A DNA stretch of 64,000 nucleotides from Paenibacillus sp. P25 (GTDB lineage: Bacteria > Bacillota > Bacilli > Paenibacillales > NBRC-103111): NCBI GenBank assembly GCA_024704175.1, contig CP085629.1:7252001-7316000 (forward strand), read 5' to 3'. Of this stretch, positions 19,248-29,278 are shown piece after piece. The translations under genes and the position numbers were made by a program. The first letter of the stretch is position 1; the number at the start of each line of letters is the position of its first letter. The notes under the pieces were generated by a model. It made no database searches, was not told where the DNA came from, and worked only from the letters and a program-made list of their open reading frames with translations.

Positions 19248-19307
19248 TTTACAAAACATTTACACCGGCTTAATACATCCCTGCATCTGCCTTAAAGCTG
19301 CGTTGAC
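19248..19307 (+). promoter_or_regulatory. Pho-box-like repeats and promoter of phoX-like gene
   Basis: TTTACA at 19248-19253 and 19259-19264 and TTAATA at 19270-19275 are spaced exactly 11 bases apart, the arrangement of Bacillus PhoP boxes (TTAACA-like hexamers with five-base spacers). A TTGACA -35 lies at 19302-19307. Activation under phosphate starvation is inferred. Confidence 0.65.
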
Positions 19308-19372
19308 AATACAGGCGTATGCTTGTCTCGATAAGACTCGAACGATGTAAGAAAATATGAGACGAAAGGCAG

Positions 19373-21537
19373 ATGTTTCCTTTGAAGAGAAAGAACCAAC
19401 GCAGCAAGAAATGGATGGCATACGCTTTAGGCTTGTCCCTGCTCGCTCCCAATGTATTGGCCGGTTCCGTGTTCGCGGCGGAAGACGTGAAGGTGAAATC
19501 CGTCGAGTTCGTAGGCATGTCCGCGCCCGCAACCGCCCAGGATATGGCCCGTGTGTACTCCTCAGCTTCCGTGCATGTAACCTATACGGACGGCGGCGTC
19601 AAGTCCTTCCCGCTCGTCTATAAAACGCTCTTCAAATCCACCGACAAAGTGAACGGTACGCAAGCGGGTGTATCGGTTGACGTATACGGCAAGCCGGTTA
19701 TGGACAACAGCATTCCTTCTAACCCGGTACCGTTCGTCTCCGACGATCCGGACTCCAACAGCCTTCTGAAGGTCGATGGCGCCGCACCGACGGGCAAAGG
19801 CGGCAATCCGCTGTCGTCGCTGACGCATTATGAATATATTACGACCGACAATTCCGGCAAATCCGCCTACGGTCTCGTCCCGGCTTCCATGAGCCTCACG
19901 ACGCTCGACCAGAATAAAACGACAGGCGAGCTGACTCCGGTCGATCTGAAAAAGGTGGACTTCTCCGGCGTGGGCGGCCTGTGGATCCCCTGTAACGGCT
20001 CGCTGACTCCGTGGAACACCCACCTGAGCAGCGAGGAATATGAGGCCGATGCCCGTGACTTCGAAGCGGACAATTCGAAGACCTATGTCGCTTCTTTTGC
20101 AAAGAACTTCTTCCAGGATCCGAATAAAAAAGGCAACCCGTATGCATACGGCTACATTCCGGAAGTGACGGTGAACAAAGATAACTCGACAACCGTGGTG
20201 AAGCACTACAGCATGGGACGCTTCTCCCATGAGCTGGGCCGTGTGGCGCCGGACAGCAAAACCGTCTTCTTCGGTGACGACGGCGGCAATACGATGCTGT
20301 TCATGTATGTAGCGGACAAGGCTCAAGACTTGTCGGCGGGTACGCTGTATGCCGCCAAGTGGCTGCAGACGAGCGACGAGAACGGCGGCTCCGCGAACCT
20401 GCAGTGGATTCAGCTGGGCCATGCGACCGACGGCGAGATCAAGCAGTATATCGATAAGGGTCTGAAGTTCAGCGATATTTTCGAGACGGCGGATAAGGAT
20501 ACCGAGGGCTTTACGAAGATCAAGACGTACCCGAGCGGCAAGATCGAATGGCTGAAGGTGAAGCCGGGCATGGAGCAGGCGGTCGCCTTTCTGGAAGCCC
20601 GCCGCTATGGCGCGATCAAGGGCGCAACGGCCGAGTTCAACAAAATGGAAGGCGTAGCCATCAACTCGAAGGATAAGAAGGTTTACGTCGCCATGTCCTA
20701 CGTCGAGAAATCGATGGAGAAGGACACGAAGGGCGCAGATCCGGTCGACGATATCCAGGTGAAAAAGATTAAAGCCGGCGTAACCTACGAGCTCGCGATG
20801 CAGGGCGGGCAGAAGGACAGCAGCTGGCGCGCGCCATCAATAGCGACTATGTAGCGGCTACGATGAAGGGTCTTGTGGCCGGCGAAGATTTGGCGAAGCC
20901 GGATGCCCTCGGCAATACGGCCAATCCGGATAAAGTGGCGAATACGGACAATCTCTCTTATTCCGAAGCGCTCCGCACGCTGTTCATCGGCGAAGACAGC
21001 GGCATGCATGTGAACAACTTCGTATGGGCGTACAATATCGATACGAAGCGACTGTCCCGCATTCTGAGCACGCCGTCCGGCGCGGAGGCGACAGGGTCGC
21101 AGGCGGTGGACAACCTGAACGGCTTCAGCTATATCATGAGCAACTTCCAGCATCCGGGCGATGAAATGATTTTGACCGAGCCGCTCAAGACGGAAGTGGA
21201 AAGTCTCATCAAGCAGAACTTTGACAATAAAAAGGCCGGCTCCGTCGGCTACCTGAGCGGACTTCCGTCCGTAAGCCAAATGGTCGAGTGGAAAGACACC
21301 GATAACGCTTCGGACCTTCTTCGCGATGCAGCGGAGAAGAAAGGTGCCAAGGTGACTTGGAACGAAGCCGACCGCAGCGTTACCATCACGAAAGGAAGCA
21401 ATACGCTGATCGTGAAAATCGGCGAATCGACGGCAATCCTGAACGGTCAGACGGTCAAGTCGCCGAGAGCGGCTGTGATTGAAAACGAACGCGCCGTGTT
21501 CCCATCCGGCATTTTGAACTCTTTCCTTAACAAATAA
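19373..21537 (+). CDS. PhoX-like alkaline phosphatase (DUF839) with C-terminal stalk domain (frameshifted)
   Basis: Exported protein of about 720 residues: signal peptide (ALGLSLLAPNVLAGSVFAAED), then a DUF839/PhoX domain with GLWIPCNGSLTPWNTHLSSEE, GRFSHELGRVAPDSKTVFFG, EGVAINSKDKKVYVAMS and GEDSGMHVNNFVWAYNI. PhoX enzymes are Ca/Fe-dependent phosphomonoesterases. The last 70 residues form a stalk-like domain (KKGAKVTWNEADRSVTITKG) that may anchor it to the wall. The frame changes near 20830. Upstream Pho-box-like repeats support a role in phosphate scavenging. Confidence 0.87.
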
Positions 21538-21555
21538 GACAGCTGTACAGGGTGA

Positions 21556-21586
21556 AACGGTCCTCTTTGCGAGGGCCGTTTTTTTT
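21556..21586 (+). terminator. Terminator after phoX-like gene
   Basis: AACGGTCCTC ... GAGGGCCGTT hairpin and eight T residues. Confidence 0.85.
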
Positions 21587-21710
21587 CGTTGGGGCCAATT
21601 GTTAAAAAAGTGTTAGCGAAATTAACTGCTTTTTTCCAGCCGGCCTAACATTTCCTTAAAAACGATTTGGCATAATAAAGGGTACAAACGAAGGTCTGAG
21701 GAGGATAGCG

Positions 21711-22073
21711 ATGGCCAAGGTTATGGTTGTGGACGACGCGGCATTCATGCGCATGCTGCTGAAAACAATGCTGTCGGAGGCTGGGCATGAAATTGTCGCG
21801 GAAGCGACCAACGGACTGGAGGCGGTAAAAGCCTATATGACGGTGCGCCCGGACGTGGTGACCATGGATATTACAATGCCCGAAATGGACGGCGTGGCGA
21901 CCGTGAAGGAAATCCGTAAACTGGACCCCCAGGCCAAAATCATCATGTGTTCGGCGATGGGGCAGAAGGCCATGGTGGTGGACGCCATCTCCTCAGGCGC
22001 GAAGGATTTTGTAGTGAAGCCGTTTCAAAAAGACCGCGTCCTGGAATCGCTTAACAACGTACTCGGATCATAG
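21711..22073 (+). CDS. cheY: Chemotaxis response regulator CheY
   Basis: Single-domain receiver of 120 residues, closely resembling Bacillus CheY (VDDAAFMRMLLKTML, VTMDITMPEMDG, IIMCSAMGQKAMVVDAI). Phosphorylation site D53, acidic pocket D8/D9, and conserved K103 are present. It would relay CheA signals to the flagellar switch. It is alone, outside a che operon. GAGGATAG upstream; terminator downstream at 22150-22181. Confidence 0.92.
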   Translation: MAKVMVVDDAAFMRMLLKTMLSEAGHEIVAEATNGLEAVKAYMTVRPDVVTMDITMPEMDGVATVKEIRKLDPQAKIIMCSAMGQKAMVVDAISSGAKDFVVKPFQKDRVLESLNNVLGS

Positions 22074-22149
22074 ACGACATCGGAATAGGATCGAGGCGGG
22101 GTAACGCTTCCGTATCCTGCATTCTTGTAAATGACGCCTTCTCAGGCAC

Positions 22150-22181
22150 TGCAACCGGCAACATGGCCGGTTGCTTTTTTT
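22150..22181 (+). terminator. Terminator after cheY
   Basis: GCAACCGGC aacatg GCCGGTTGC hairpin followed by seven T residues. Confidence 0.88.
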
Positions 22182-22222
22182 GTTCATCTGGATTTTTTTG
22201 GAACCATTTGCTATTTTAAATC

Positions 22223-22245
22223 GTAAGTAGTAAGTAGTAAGTAAG
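22223..22245. repeat. Short tandem repeat (GTAAGTA heptamer)
   Basis: Three tandem copies of a GTAAGTA-like heptamer in an AT-rich leader before the GPP34 gene. Possibly a slippage-prone tract; no function shown. Confidence 0.6.
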
Positions 22246-22310
22246 AAGTGATAAGTAATAAATGGCAAGTTGCTAATTCATCTGAGTTTATTCCATTGGA
22301 GGGGACCAAT

Positions 22311-22990
22311 ATGCAAGAGATATACACGCTTCCGCAGGAATTCGTGCTGCTTGCTTCCGACAGGGAAACCCACAAGTGGAGGAAGCCGTTGCAGGCTTAC
22401 CTGGAAACCTATGCCGCGGGAGCGACCCTGATTGAACTGTTGTCCGAGGAGGCCATCCGGCTGGGAGACAAGGGGAAGCTGGAAGTGAACCGGCGGGAAG
22501 AGGATGAAGACGATGCCGCCCGATTCCTGTTGAATCATCTGGAGCAAGCCAAGCCGCAAACGCTGAAAAAGTGGGTTCAATCGTTCTATTCACGGGGAAA
22601 GTAAGATCTGCGCTGTTTCAGACGATCATAAGCCCGCTTATCGCCAGCGGTGCTCTGAAGGAGGAGCGTTATCGGGTTATGTTCCTGTTCACCGCACGCC
22701 GCTATGTACCGTCGGCCGCCGCCAAGGACCGGATCGTTCAGCGGATTCGCGCAGAGCCGCTGGAGAACGGCCCGGTAACCCCGCAGACCGCCATGCTTGC
22801 CATGATGCTGGGTATGAGCAAGCCGCTTCGAAACTATTTTTCCGAATACGAGAGCCGTGAACTCAAGGCACGTCTGCAGCGGATGCACGAAGAAGAGGGC
22901 GAGCAGTGGGAGTCGATTCGTCTCATCCGTAAAGCGATTGAAGAGATTGATGCCGTCATGACCACCGTTGTTGTCACGGCGTCCGTGTAA
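22311..22990 (+). CDS. GPP34-domain protein (frameshifted)
   Basis: Two abutting frames form one protein of about 226 residues that fits the GPP34 family (the fold of eukaryotic GOLPH3/Vps74). First part: LPQEFVLLASDRET, GATLIELLSEEAI, KKWVQSFYSRGK. Second: ALKEERYRVMFLFTARRYVPS and PQTAMLAMMLGMSKPLRNYFS, a typical LA-L-xxxxGL-like region. Adding one base near 22599 joins them at the first stop. Bacterial GPP34 proteins are of unknown function; eukaryotic ones bind phosphoinositide. Followed 13 bases later by a MerR-like gene. Confidence 0.72.
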
Positions 22991-23003
22991 TCAGGGGATT
23001 GCC

Positions 23004-23273
23004 ATGTCCAGAAAAAGAAGCTTGGAGAAAATCATGCAATCGGAGCTGGTGACGGTAAGCGAACTGGTGCAGCTTTCCGGCTCGCGCTACAGCACCTTAA
23101 AATACTATACGGAAATCGGGCTTCTCCCCTTCGTGCAGCTGGATGCGGGGCTTGTCCGCCGATATCCGCGGGTTCCGTCCTTGGAGCGGCTGGAAGCCAT
23201 TCAAGCGATGAAAGCGAGTGGGCTCACCATCCAGCAAATCGTCGACCATTACAAAGACCATCCCGCCGATTAG
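23004..23273 (+). CDS. MerR-like HTH protein
   Basis: An 89-residue protein with a MerR N-terminal domain (VSELVQLSGSRYSTLKYYTEIGLLPF, then RRYPRVPSLERLEAIQAMKASG) and no effector domain. It starts just after the GPP34 gene and may be cotranscribed and regulate it. Ends at a terminator at 23318-23345. Confidence 0.8.
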   Translation: MSRKRSLEKIMQSELVTVSELVQLSGSRYSTLKYYTEIGLLPFVQLDAGLVRRYPRVPSLERLEAIQAMKASGLTIQQIVDHYKDHPAD

Positions 23274-23317
23274 GCCGGAAGGGAAAATCGAACGTACCCC
23301 GGTACTAAGCTTCATGC

Positions 23318-23345
23318 ACCGTCTTCTTTGGAAGGCGGTTTTTTG
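23318..23345 (+). terminator. Terminator after MerR-like gene
   Basis: ACCGTCTTC tttg GAAGGCGGT hairpin followed by six T residues. Confidence 0.8.
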
Positions 23346-23484
23346 TTTTTCTATTTGTCTACTGAAGTAAGCATCTAATGACAATTTTCGAGACTTAAGA
23401 ACTAATTTTTATATAAATTGAAACATTTTCCTGTATGAATACGTCTAATTTTGGTAAATTATAGATTTTTTCATCGGATTCCAA

Positions 23485-24423
23485 ATGGATAGGAGGTATT
23501 CCCCATTTATATTTCAAGCTCAAAATGGATCAGGCCCGCCGCCGATACAAGCAACCCGTCACGCGCTCAGCTCTTATGGATGGAGTCTGCGGCCGAAACA
23601 GTGGACCAAGAATCTGCTGGTGTTCGCCGCTCTATTATTTTCGTTTGGGCAATTGGATGTCCGTAACTTACTCGTTACTTTGGCAGGTTTCTTATTGTTC
23701 TGTTTTATATCCGGTCGCGTGTATATCTTGAACGATTATATCGATCGGGAAGCGGACAGAGTTCATCCGGTCAAGAGGCTCCGGCCTATCGCTTCAGGGA
23801 GATTGAACCCTAAGACGGCGCTGTCTTTCGGGGGCTTCCTGCTTGTGCTCTCCCTGGGCCTCGCTTATTTGCTTCAGCCGCTGTTCAGTCTTCTTCTGCT
23901 TCTGTTTTTTGTGATCAATGTCTCGTATTCGCTGCGGTTAAAGCATATCGTCATTATCGATATTATGGCCATCGCTTCTGGCTTTGTGTTAAGGGCGCTC
24001 GGCGGAGGGCTTATCATAGGGGTTACTTTTACCCCTGGTTTCTGCTCTGTACGTTTGCTGCTATCGCTCTTCCTGGCTATCGGCAAAAGGAGAAACGAGC
24101 TGTCGCCGCTGCGGAACGATAAAGGCACCCACCGGAAGGTGCTGGAAAAATACTCGATTCCTTTGCTCGATCATTTGAATGCCATCGTAACGACGGCAAC
24201 GATTATTTGTTATTCCTTATTTACGTTTACCTCCGGGCGCACGATCAACCTGATGTGGACCATTCCTTTCGTGATCTACGGCGTGTTCCGGTATTTATAT
24301 TTGATTCATATGGAAAATAAAGGAGGTGCACCCGACCGGGTACTGCTCGAGGACAAGCCTATTCGGACGACGGTGATTCTCTACGTGGTAAGCGTCATTG
24401 TCATCTTGGCCTGTTTTGAATAA
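23485..24423 (+). CDS. UbiA-type prenyltransferase, decaprenyl-phosphate phosphoribosyltransferase-like
   Basis: About 312 residues with eight to nine membrane helices. The signature NDYIDREADRVHPVKRLRPI and the LRPKQWTKNLLVFAALLFS start match DPPR-synthase-like UbiA proteins, which join polyprenyl phosphate and PRPP. A local run TPGFCSVRLLLSLFLAIGKRR differs from the family pattern PWFLLCTF...; reading 24031-24066 in the next frame gives PWFLLCTFAAIA, so two compensating indels are likely. The start is uncertain: AGGAGG lies inside the first codons. Followed by a membrane protein gene 37 bases downstream. Confidence 0.82.
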   Translation: MDRRYSPFIFQAQNGSGPPPIQATRHALSSYGWSLRPKQWTKNLLVFAALLFSFGQLDVRNLLVTLAGFLLFCFISGRVYILNDYIDREADRVHPVKRLRPIASGRLNPKTALSFGGFLLVLSLGLAYLLQPLFSLLLLLFFVINVSYSLRLKHIVIIDIMAIASGFVLRALGGGLIIGVTFTPGFCSVRLLLSLFLAIGKRRNELSPLRNDKGTHRKVLEKYSIPLLDHLNAIVTTATIICYSLFTFTSGRTINLMWTIPFVIYGVFRYLYLIHMENKGGAPDRVLLEDKPIRTTVILYVVSVIVILACFE

Positions 24424-24460
24424 AGCCGGTAGTTGTGCTCGCTTAGGTAACGGGGGTTTT

Positions 24461-25742
24461 ATGACTTTTTTCAGCTATCTTTTTCACTCGCGGCGCGATA
24501 ATCGGCTCGCTCTCTCCATCTGGGCGCTCCTCAGCCTGTTTTACATAGCATTCAATTGGCCTTACGTAAGCTTTATGAGCCGACAGGCCGATCAACTGGT
24601 GGAGCTGAGCCCTTTCTATAAGGTACCTTTTACGTTAAACCTGTTTAATTTTGATCCAAGCATGTATTATGGATACACCAACGTGTCCGTCATTCATCCG
24701 CTCCTGAGCCTGCCCAGCGGTTTGCTTGCATCCGCGGCCGCATGGGCGGGGGCAACCTGATGTTCCTGTCCGTTCAGTCGGCAATGAATGCGGCGAGCGC
24801 AGTGATGATCTTTTATTACCTCCGCCGAAGCGGGAAGGGGTTGGCGAGCGCCTGCTGCTATGGTCGGTATGGTTCGGAGTGAGCTCCTACACCTTATTTA
24901 CCTCCCTTATTCCCGATTCTTATGCCTATGCCGAGTTTTTTCTTATTCTCTCGGTCCTCTATCTGCAGTATATAAAGGCGCAGGGGAGGATACCCATTCT
25001 TCCGGTTGCGTCGCTGGCGGCGACCAATTTCGGAATTACGTCAACGAATCTGATTACCTTTCTGTTTGCTTTTGTTATCATGACATTCGAGCGTCCGCTG
25101 TCCCATTATTTTAAAAGATTGCTGATGATCGGCGGTGCGGCTTTGGGAATCGTGGCGGTACTGACCTTCGTGCAGGCTTGGACAAACCACGGAATCAGCT
25201 GGATTCATAACTGGGGTGCGGGGCTTGCGAACGGCGGGTTTAAATATATGGCCCCGTTCTCCCTGATGCACCATTGGAAAATCGTCTATATGCTCTTCAT
25301 TCATCCGGTTCTGACCCCTGCGACTGCTTTCATGGATCCCAATCTTGTGGCCTTCGCCACGGATTTGCACGCTCCACTTCCCTGGTATGTATCGATCGTT
25401 GGCTGTGGGCTGATGTTCCTGGCTCTGCTGGGATTTATGCGTATGGGAAGAAGCCGCGAAGGCTGGATGCTTGCCGGGTTTATCCTATTTGCCCTATGGC
25501 TGCATATTGGCCTGGGCTTCGGGCTGGAGGCTTTTGAGTATGATATGTATCTTTACGCGGGGCATTTTCTGTTTGCTCTGTTTCTGCTGGGCGGCCGCTG
25601 CACGATAGAACTGAAGAGTCCCTTGCTCCGCAGATGGCTGTTGGCCGGCGTCGGTTTAAGTGCATGCGTGACTCTCGTTCATAACGCCGTTCGTCATGCG
25701 CATATTCTCGCATTCATTAACGCCGCTTATGCGAATATGTAA
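24461..25742 (+). CDS. Polytopic membrane protein, GT-C-like (two frameshifts)
   Basis: Reading three frames in turn gives about 425 residues with nine to eleven membrane segments: MTFFSYLFHSRRDNRLALS, then GGGNLMFLSVQSAMNAASAV, then ERLLLWSVWFGVSSYTLF and DSYAYAEFFLILSVLYLQYI. Shifts lie near 24748 and 24838. The layout resembles membrane glycosyltransferases using polyprenyl-phosphate sugars, which would fit the adjacent DPPR-synthase-like gene, but I cannot name the family. Probably one operon with it. Confidence 0.62.
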
Positions 25743-25744
25743 AT

Positions 25745-25776
25745 TAAAAAGCGCCGCCCCTTGAACGGAGCGGCGC
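25745..25776 (-). terminator. Terminator of lipoprotein asparaginase
   Basis: On the minus strand GCGCCGC ... GCGGCGC hairpin followed by TTTTT. Confidence 0.8.
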
Positions 25777-25785
25777 AGTCATTGC

Positions 25786-26945
25786 CTAGTACTGGTTAAA
25801 ATACTCCTGAACCTTCTGCGGGTCCGCGGTTTGGGTGAGAGCCAGCATCAACAAGATCCGTGCCTTTTGCGGGCTGAGATTGTCGGATGTGACAAAATGA
25901 TTGTCGTCATCGATTTTTTCCCGGGTTACGATGCCTTCAGGCACGCGGGTGCCGCGAACGACGACAACCCCTTTCTTCACGGCATCCTGCAGACCCGGAA
26001 GCGTTTGTTCATGAACGGAGCCGTCGCCGGTACCGGCGTGAATAATGCCCTTCGCTCCGGCGGATACCGCGGCGTCCACAAGGACACGGTCGTCACTAGC
26101 ATGGGAGTAGACGATATCTACCCGCTTCAATTGGTCTTCCGTTAGGGTTTGCGGATGTCAAATTCGGACTGGCTGGTATGTTTACGAACCGGCAGGTTGT
26201 AAAAGTAAGGTTTGCCGCCCTGCATGTAGCCGAGGTAGCCCAGCTCCGGATTTTTGAAGGTATCGACGCCGGTCGTGCTGGTTTTAAACGTATCACGGGC
26301 GTTACCAATCTTGTCGTTCAAGGAAATCAGGACACCCTTCCCTTGGGCTTCCTTCGAACCGGCCAACGCTACGGCGTTGTACAGGTTTAACGGGCCGTCG
26401 GCGGACATGGCCGTAGAGGGACGCATGGAACCGACGATCACGATCGGTTTATCGGAATGCACGGTCAAGTCGAGGAAGTAAGCCGTTTCCTCCAAGGTAT
26501 CCGTACCGTGGGTGATGACCACGCCGTCACACTTGGGATCGTCCAATGTCTTCTGGACTTCCTTCGCCAACTTGACCATGACGGCATCGGTATTGGAGGT
26601 GCCCGAGTCGATTTTCGCCACTTGAGCGGCGGACAGGTTGGCAATATCTTTCAGTGACGGCACCGCTTCAATGAGTTGATCCGGCGTAAGCACTCCCGCC
26701 TGGTAACCGGTCGTTTGAGCAGCAGTAGAGCCGGTACCGGCGATCGTGCCGCCCATGGCCAGAATTTCAATGTTGGGCAATTTGGGATTGACCGCATTGC
26801 TCGATTTTGTGACGGAAGCGGATTCATTTGGAGCCGCATTTTTAGTTTGAGCATTCGATTGGTTTTTTACCCCGCATCCTGAAAATACGAGAGATAATGC
26901 CAGTACGGTAACAGCCGTGATTTTCTTTCCGGTTGCTTGCTTCAC
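25786..26945 (-). CDS. Type II L-asparaginase lipoprotein (frameshifted)
   Basis: Second exported asparaginase. The signal peptide ends in a lipobox (LVFSGCG), so the mature enzyme is membrane-anchored by its Cys. Catalytic motifs: AMGGTIAGTGS, VVITHGTDTLEETAYFLDL and GSMRPSTAMSADGPLNLYNA. The C-terminal part (KGIIHAGTGDGSVHE) is in another frame; the change is near 26145. About 385 residues joined. It diverges clearly from the 14528-15667 enzyme, so it is not a recent duplicate. Confidence 0.9.
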
Positions 26946-27114
26946 TTGAATAACTCCCCCTTATTGATCATTGGCCCAACTTTAGATCGAATTAAACCGC
27001 TTACATTTTTCAGTATAAATCTCGACTATAAAAATCTATATGAACCTACAAAACTTAGTTCGATACTTTTTACAAATGGCGCAAGTTCACAGCACAAGAC
27101 TGCCGCGGCAGGGA

Positions 27115-27152
27115 AAAGCTCCCCTTCTAAGTGATGCTCGAAGGGGAGCTTT
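27115..27152. terminator. Bidirectional terminator
   Basis: AAAGCTCCCCTTC ... GAAGGGGAGCTTT hairpin, 16 bases downstream of the oxidoreductase stop. Confidence 0.8.
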
Positions 27153-27168
27153 CTTGTCCGGTACGCTA

Positions 27169-28230
27169 TTATGGCTTAAGCACGACGTATCCCAATCCGC
27201 GGGCTTCAGAAGCCGCTGCAATGGCCTCGTTGATTTGATCCAAGCCGTAAGGTTTCGGTTCGAATGCATTTAGATCCAAGAGACCCGCTGCAATCATATT
27301 GGCGATGTCCCGAGGCGCTGAGCCGGGGTACATGGAAGACCCTTTGAAGTTCAGCTCTTTCACGATTGAGGTTAAATACGGTACCGGAACGTCCGTCATC
27401 ACCCCTCCGAGGAAAACGGCCGTTCCGTGCCGGCGAAGAACGGATAGCCCGGCTTGTACGAGACTTGAATCGGTCATGATGCCGGCTGCGTCAACCAGGA
27501 GGTCCGCTTCGCCGATTTGTTGGGAAAACACGGAGCTGTATTCCTCCGTCCGGGCGGGAAGCGCAATCGTTGTAATCCGTTGGGAGTCCAGCGTCTGTAA
27601 TTGGTGAAGTACGGATGGGTTTCGTCCGACGGCATAAATTTGGGATGCTCCCATCGCCAGAGCCACAAGGATGGAGGCTGTCCCCAAATTGCCGGTAGCA
27701 CCATTGATGACAACGGATTGCCCAATGGCGAAATCGCCCCGGAGAAAAGCGCCATAGGCGATACAAAGATAGTACATGCAGGCGAGCCGGGCAGGGTCAT
27801 GTTCCCCGATGAAATCAATAGGGGTCACGCATTCGACCGGATAAACGGCGTATTCGGCAAAAGCCCCGTCCTTCCATTGATGCAGCAGCTTTTCGCAGTT
27901 CGGTGTCATTCCGATCCAACCCTTTAGAATGCGTTCCGGAGCTTCCGAATTCGTTCTGGATTCGATGAGCGGGCTGCAGAACACCTTCTGTCCGGGCTGT
28001 ATGCCGGTGACGTCATCCGCGATCTCCTCCACGATCCCAATTGCGCTCAATCCGGGAATATAAGGGGTCGGGAGGGGAAACGGGAACTGGCCTCCCACAA
28101 CCTGACTTGTGAATGATAAGATATGAGTAGATAACACGCGGACACGAACACTGGAAGCATGCAATGTTGGTAGTGGGACTTCCATCACCTCCAGCGGTGA
28201 TCCTGCTTGATGCAGCATAGCGGCTTTCAT
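27169..28230 (-). CDS. Alcohol dehydrogenase-like MDR oxidoreductase
   Basis: A 353-residue medium-chain reductase. N-terminal GroES-like domain (PLPTLHASSVRVRVLS, PYIPGLSAIGIVEEIADDV), then a nucleotide-binding domain with VVINGATGNLGTASILVALAMGA. The catalytic zinc ligands of classical ADHs are not evident, so it is probably of the zinc-free quinone oxidoreductase type. Divergent to the XRE regulator at 28368, with a shared operator in between. Confidence 0.85.
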   Translation of the reverse strand: MKAAMLHQAGSPLEVMEVPLPTLHASSVRVRVLSTHILSFTSQVVGGQFPFPLPTPYIPGLSAIGIVEEIADDVTGIQPGQKVFCSPLIESRTNSEAPERILKGWIGMTPNCEKLLHQWKDGAFAEYAVYPVECVTPIDFIGEHDPARLACMYYLCIAYGAFLRGDFAIGQSVVINGATGNLGTASILVALAMGASQIYAVGRNPSVLHQLQTLDSQRITTIALPARTEEYSSVFSQQIGEADLLVDAAGIMTDSSLVQAGLSVLRRHGTAVFLGGVMTDVPVPYLTSIVKELNFKGSSMYPGSAPRDIANMIAAGLLDLNAFEPKPYGLDQINEAIAAASEARGLGYVVLKP

Positions 28231-28269
28231 TCGTCTTCCTCCTTCGTTAATAGGTTACAAGGTTATCGT

Positions 28270-28309
28270 AAACGAACTTTTCGTTTCGAAGAAGGCGAGC
28301 GTTTATAAT
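28270..28309 (+). promoter_or_regulatory. Operator and promoter in divergent MDR/XRE region
   Basis: A perfect 7-3-7 palindrome AAACGAActtTTCGTTT at 28270-28286, whose right half overlaps the -35 position of a promoter with TATAAT at 28304-28309 (17-base spacer). Likely binding site of the XRE regulator. Confidence 0.6.
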
Positions 28310-28367
28310 AAGACATATAGTCGTGGTAGTGGCACTACTAGTTAATTTGGTCGGAGGAGGAACTCTG

Positions 28368-29201
28368 TTGACGGATTCGAAAAGACACAAGGAGCTTGCG
28401 GATTTTCTGAGAACGCGGCGCTTGCGCCTTTCTCCGCAAGCGGCGGGATTGCCGCTTCAGCCTGGAAGACGGCGTACCCAAGGATTACGCAGGGAAGAGG
28501 TGGCCGCCTTATCCGGCGTTTCTCTGGCGTGGTACACCTATTTGGAGCAAGGACGCCCTATTCGGGTGTCCGAACAAGTGTTGGAAAGCATAGCCAGAAC
28601 TTTGCAGCTCGACACCGACGAGCGAAACTATATGTTTGTCCTGGCCGGTCCGTTGATGATGAACGGGGCTCCCCGGAAGATGGCGGAGTTCCGCCTTCCT
28701 TGCAAAGGATGCTGGATGATATGGAATCCTGCCCCGCCTATCTCACCGACAACCGGTGGAATATCATCGCCTGGAACCGGCCCGCCTGCGAAGTTTTCGG
28801 AGACTTCCCCGCAATGGAGGAACTGGGTAGGAACCTGGTATGGCGGACTTTTATGGTCCCGGAGTATCGGCGACTGTTTCAGGATTGGGAAGGGATTGCG
28901 AAGAGGTCGCTGGCACAGTTTCGGATCCATTACGCCAAGAACATGAACGATCCTTGGTATAACGAAATGGTGGCGAGACTGAAGCAGGCCAGCCCGGAGT
29001 TTGCAGCATGGTGGCAAGCAGCATGAAGTCTTCGGCATCCCCGCGGGTAGGAAAGAAATTGTTCATCCCCGGGCCGGCCTGCTGGCCTTCCAATATCATA
29101 GTTTCTCCCTGGTGGAGCGACCGGATTGGATCCTTACTGTGTTTATCCCCGATCCAACTACGGACACCGGTAGTAAGCTGGGAGAGTTATTAATGGCCTA
29201 A
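28368..29201 (+). CDS. XRE regulator with MmyB-like ligand-binding domain (two frameshifts)
   Basis: N-terminal HTH (LADFLRTRRLRLSPQAAGL, QGLRREEVAALSGVSLAWYTYLEQGR), then the MmyB-like domain (SLQRMLDDMESCPAYLTDNRWNIIAWNRPA, FPAMEELGRNLVWRTFM) and a C-terminus in the first frame again (HPRAGLLAFQYHSFSLVERPD). Shifts near 28660 and 29015. About 277 residues. TTG start at 28368 after GGAGGAGG. Such regulators usually control a neighbouring short- or medium-chain oxidoreductase, here the divergent gene at 27169. Confidence 0.87.
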
Positions 29202-29278
29202 GTATTTTACGGGAAGGATCGTTGCCGTTGTGAAAAGAACAACATAACCGCGCAAGCAGCGGCCGGAGGGAGAATGAC

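Noticed and set aside
27883-28060. Zinc site in the MDR oxidoreductase at 27169
   Set aside because: The classical Cys/His ligand pattern is not complete, so I did not call it a zinc alcohol dehydrogenase.
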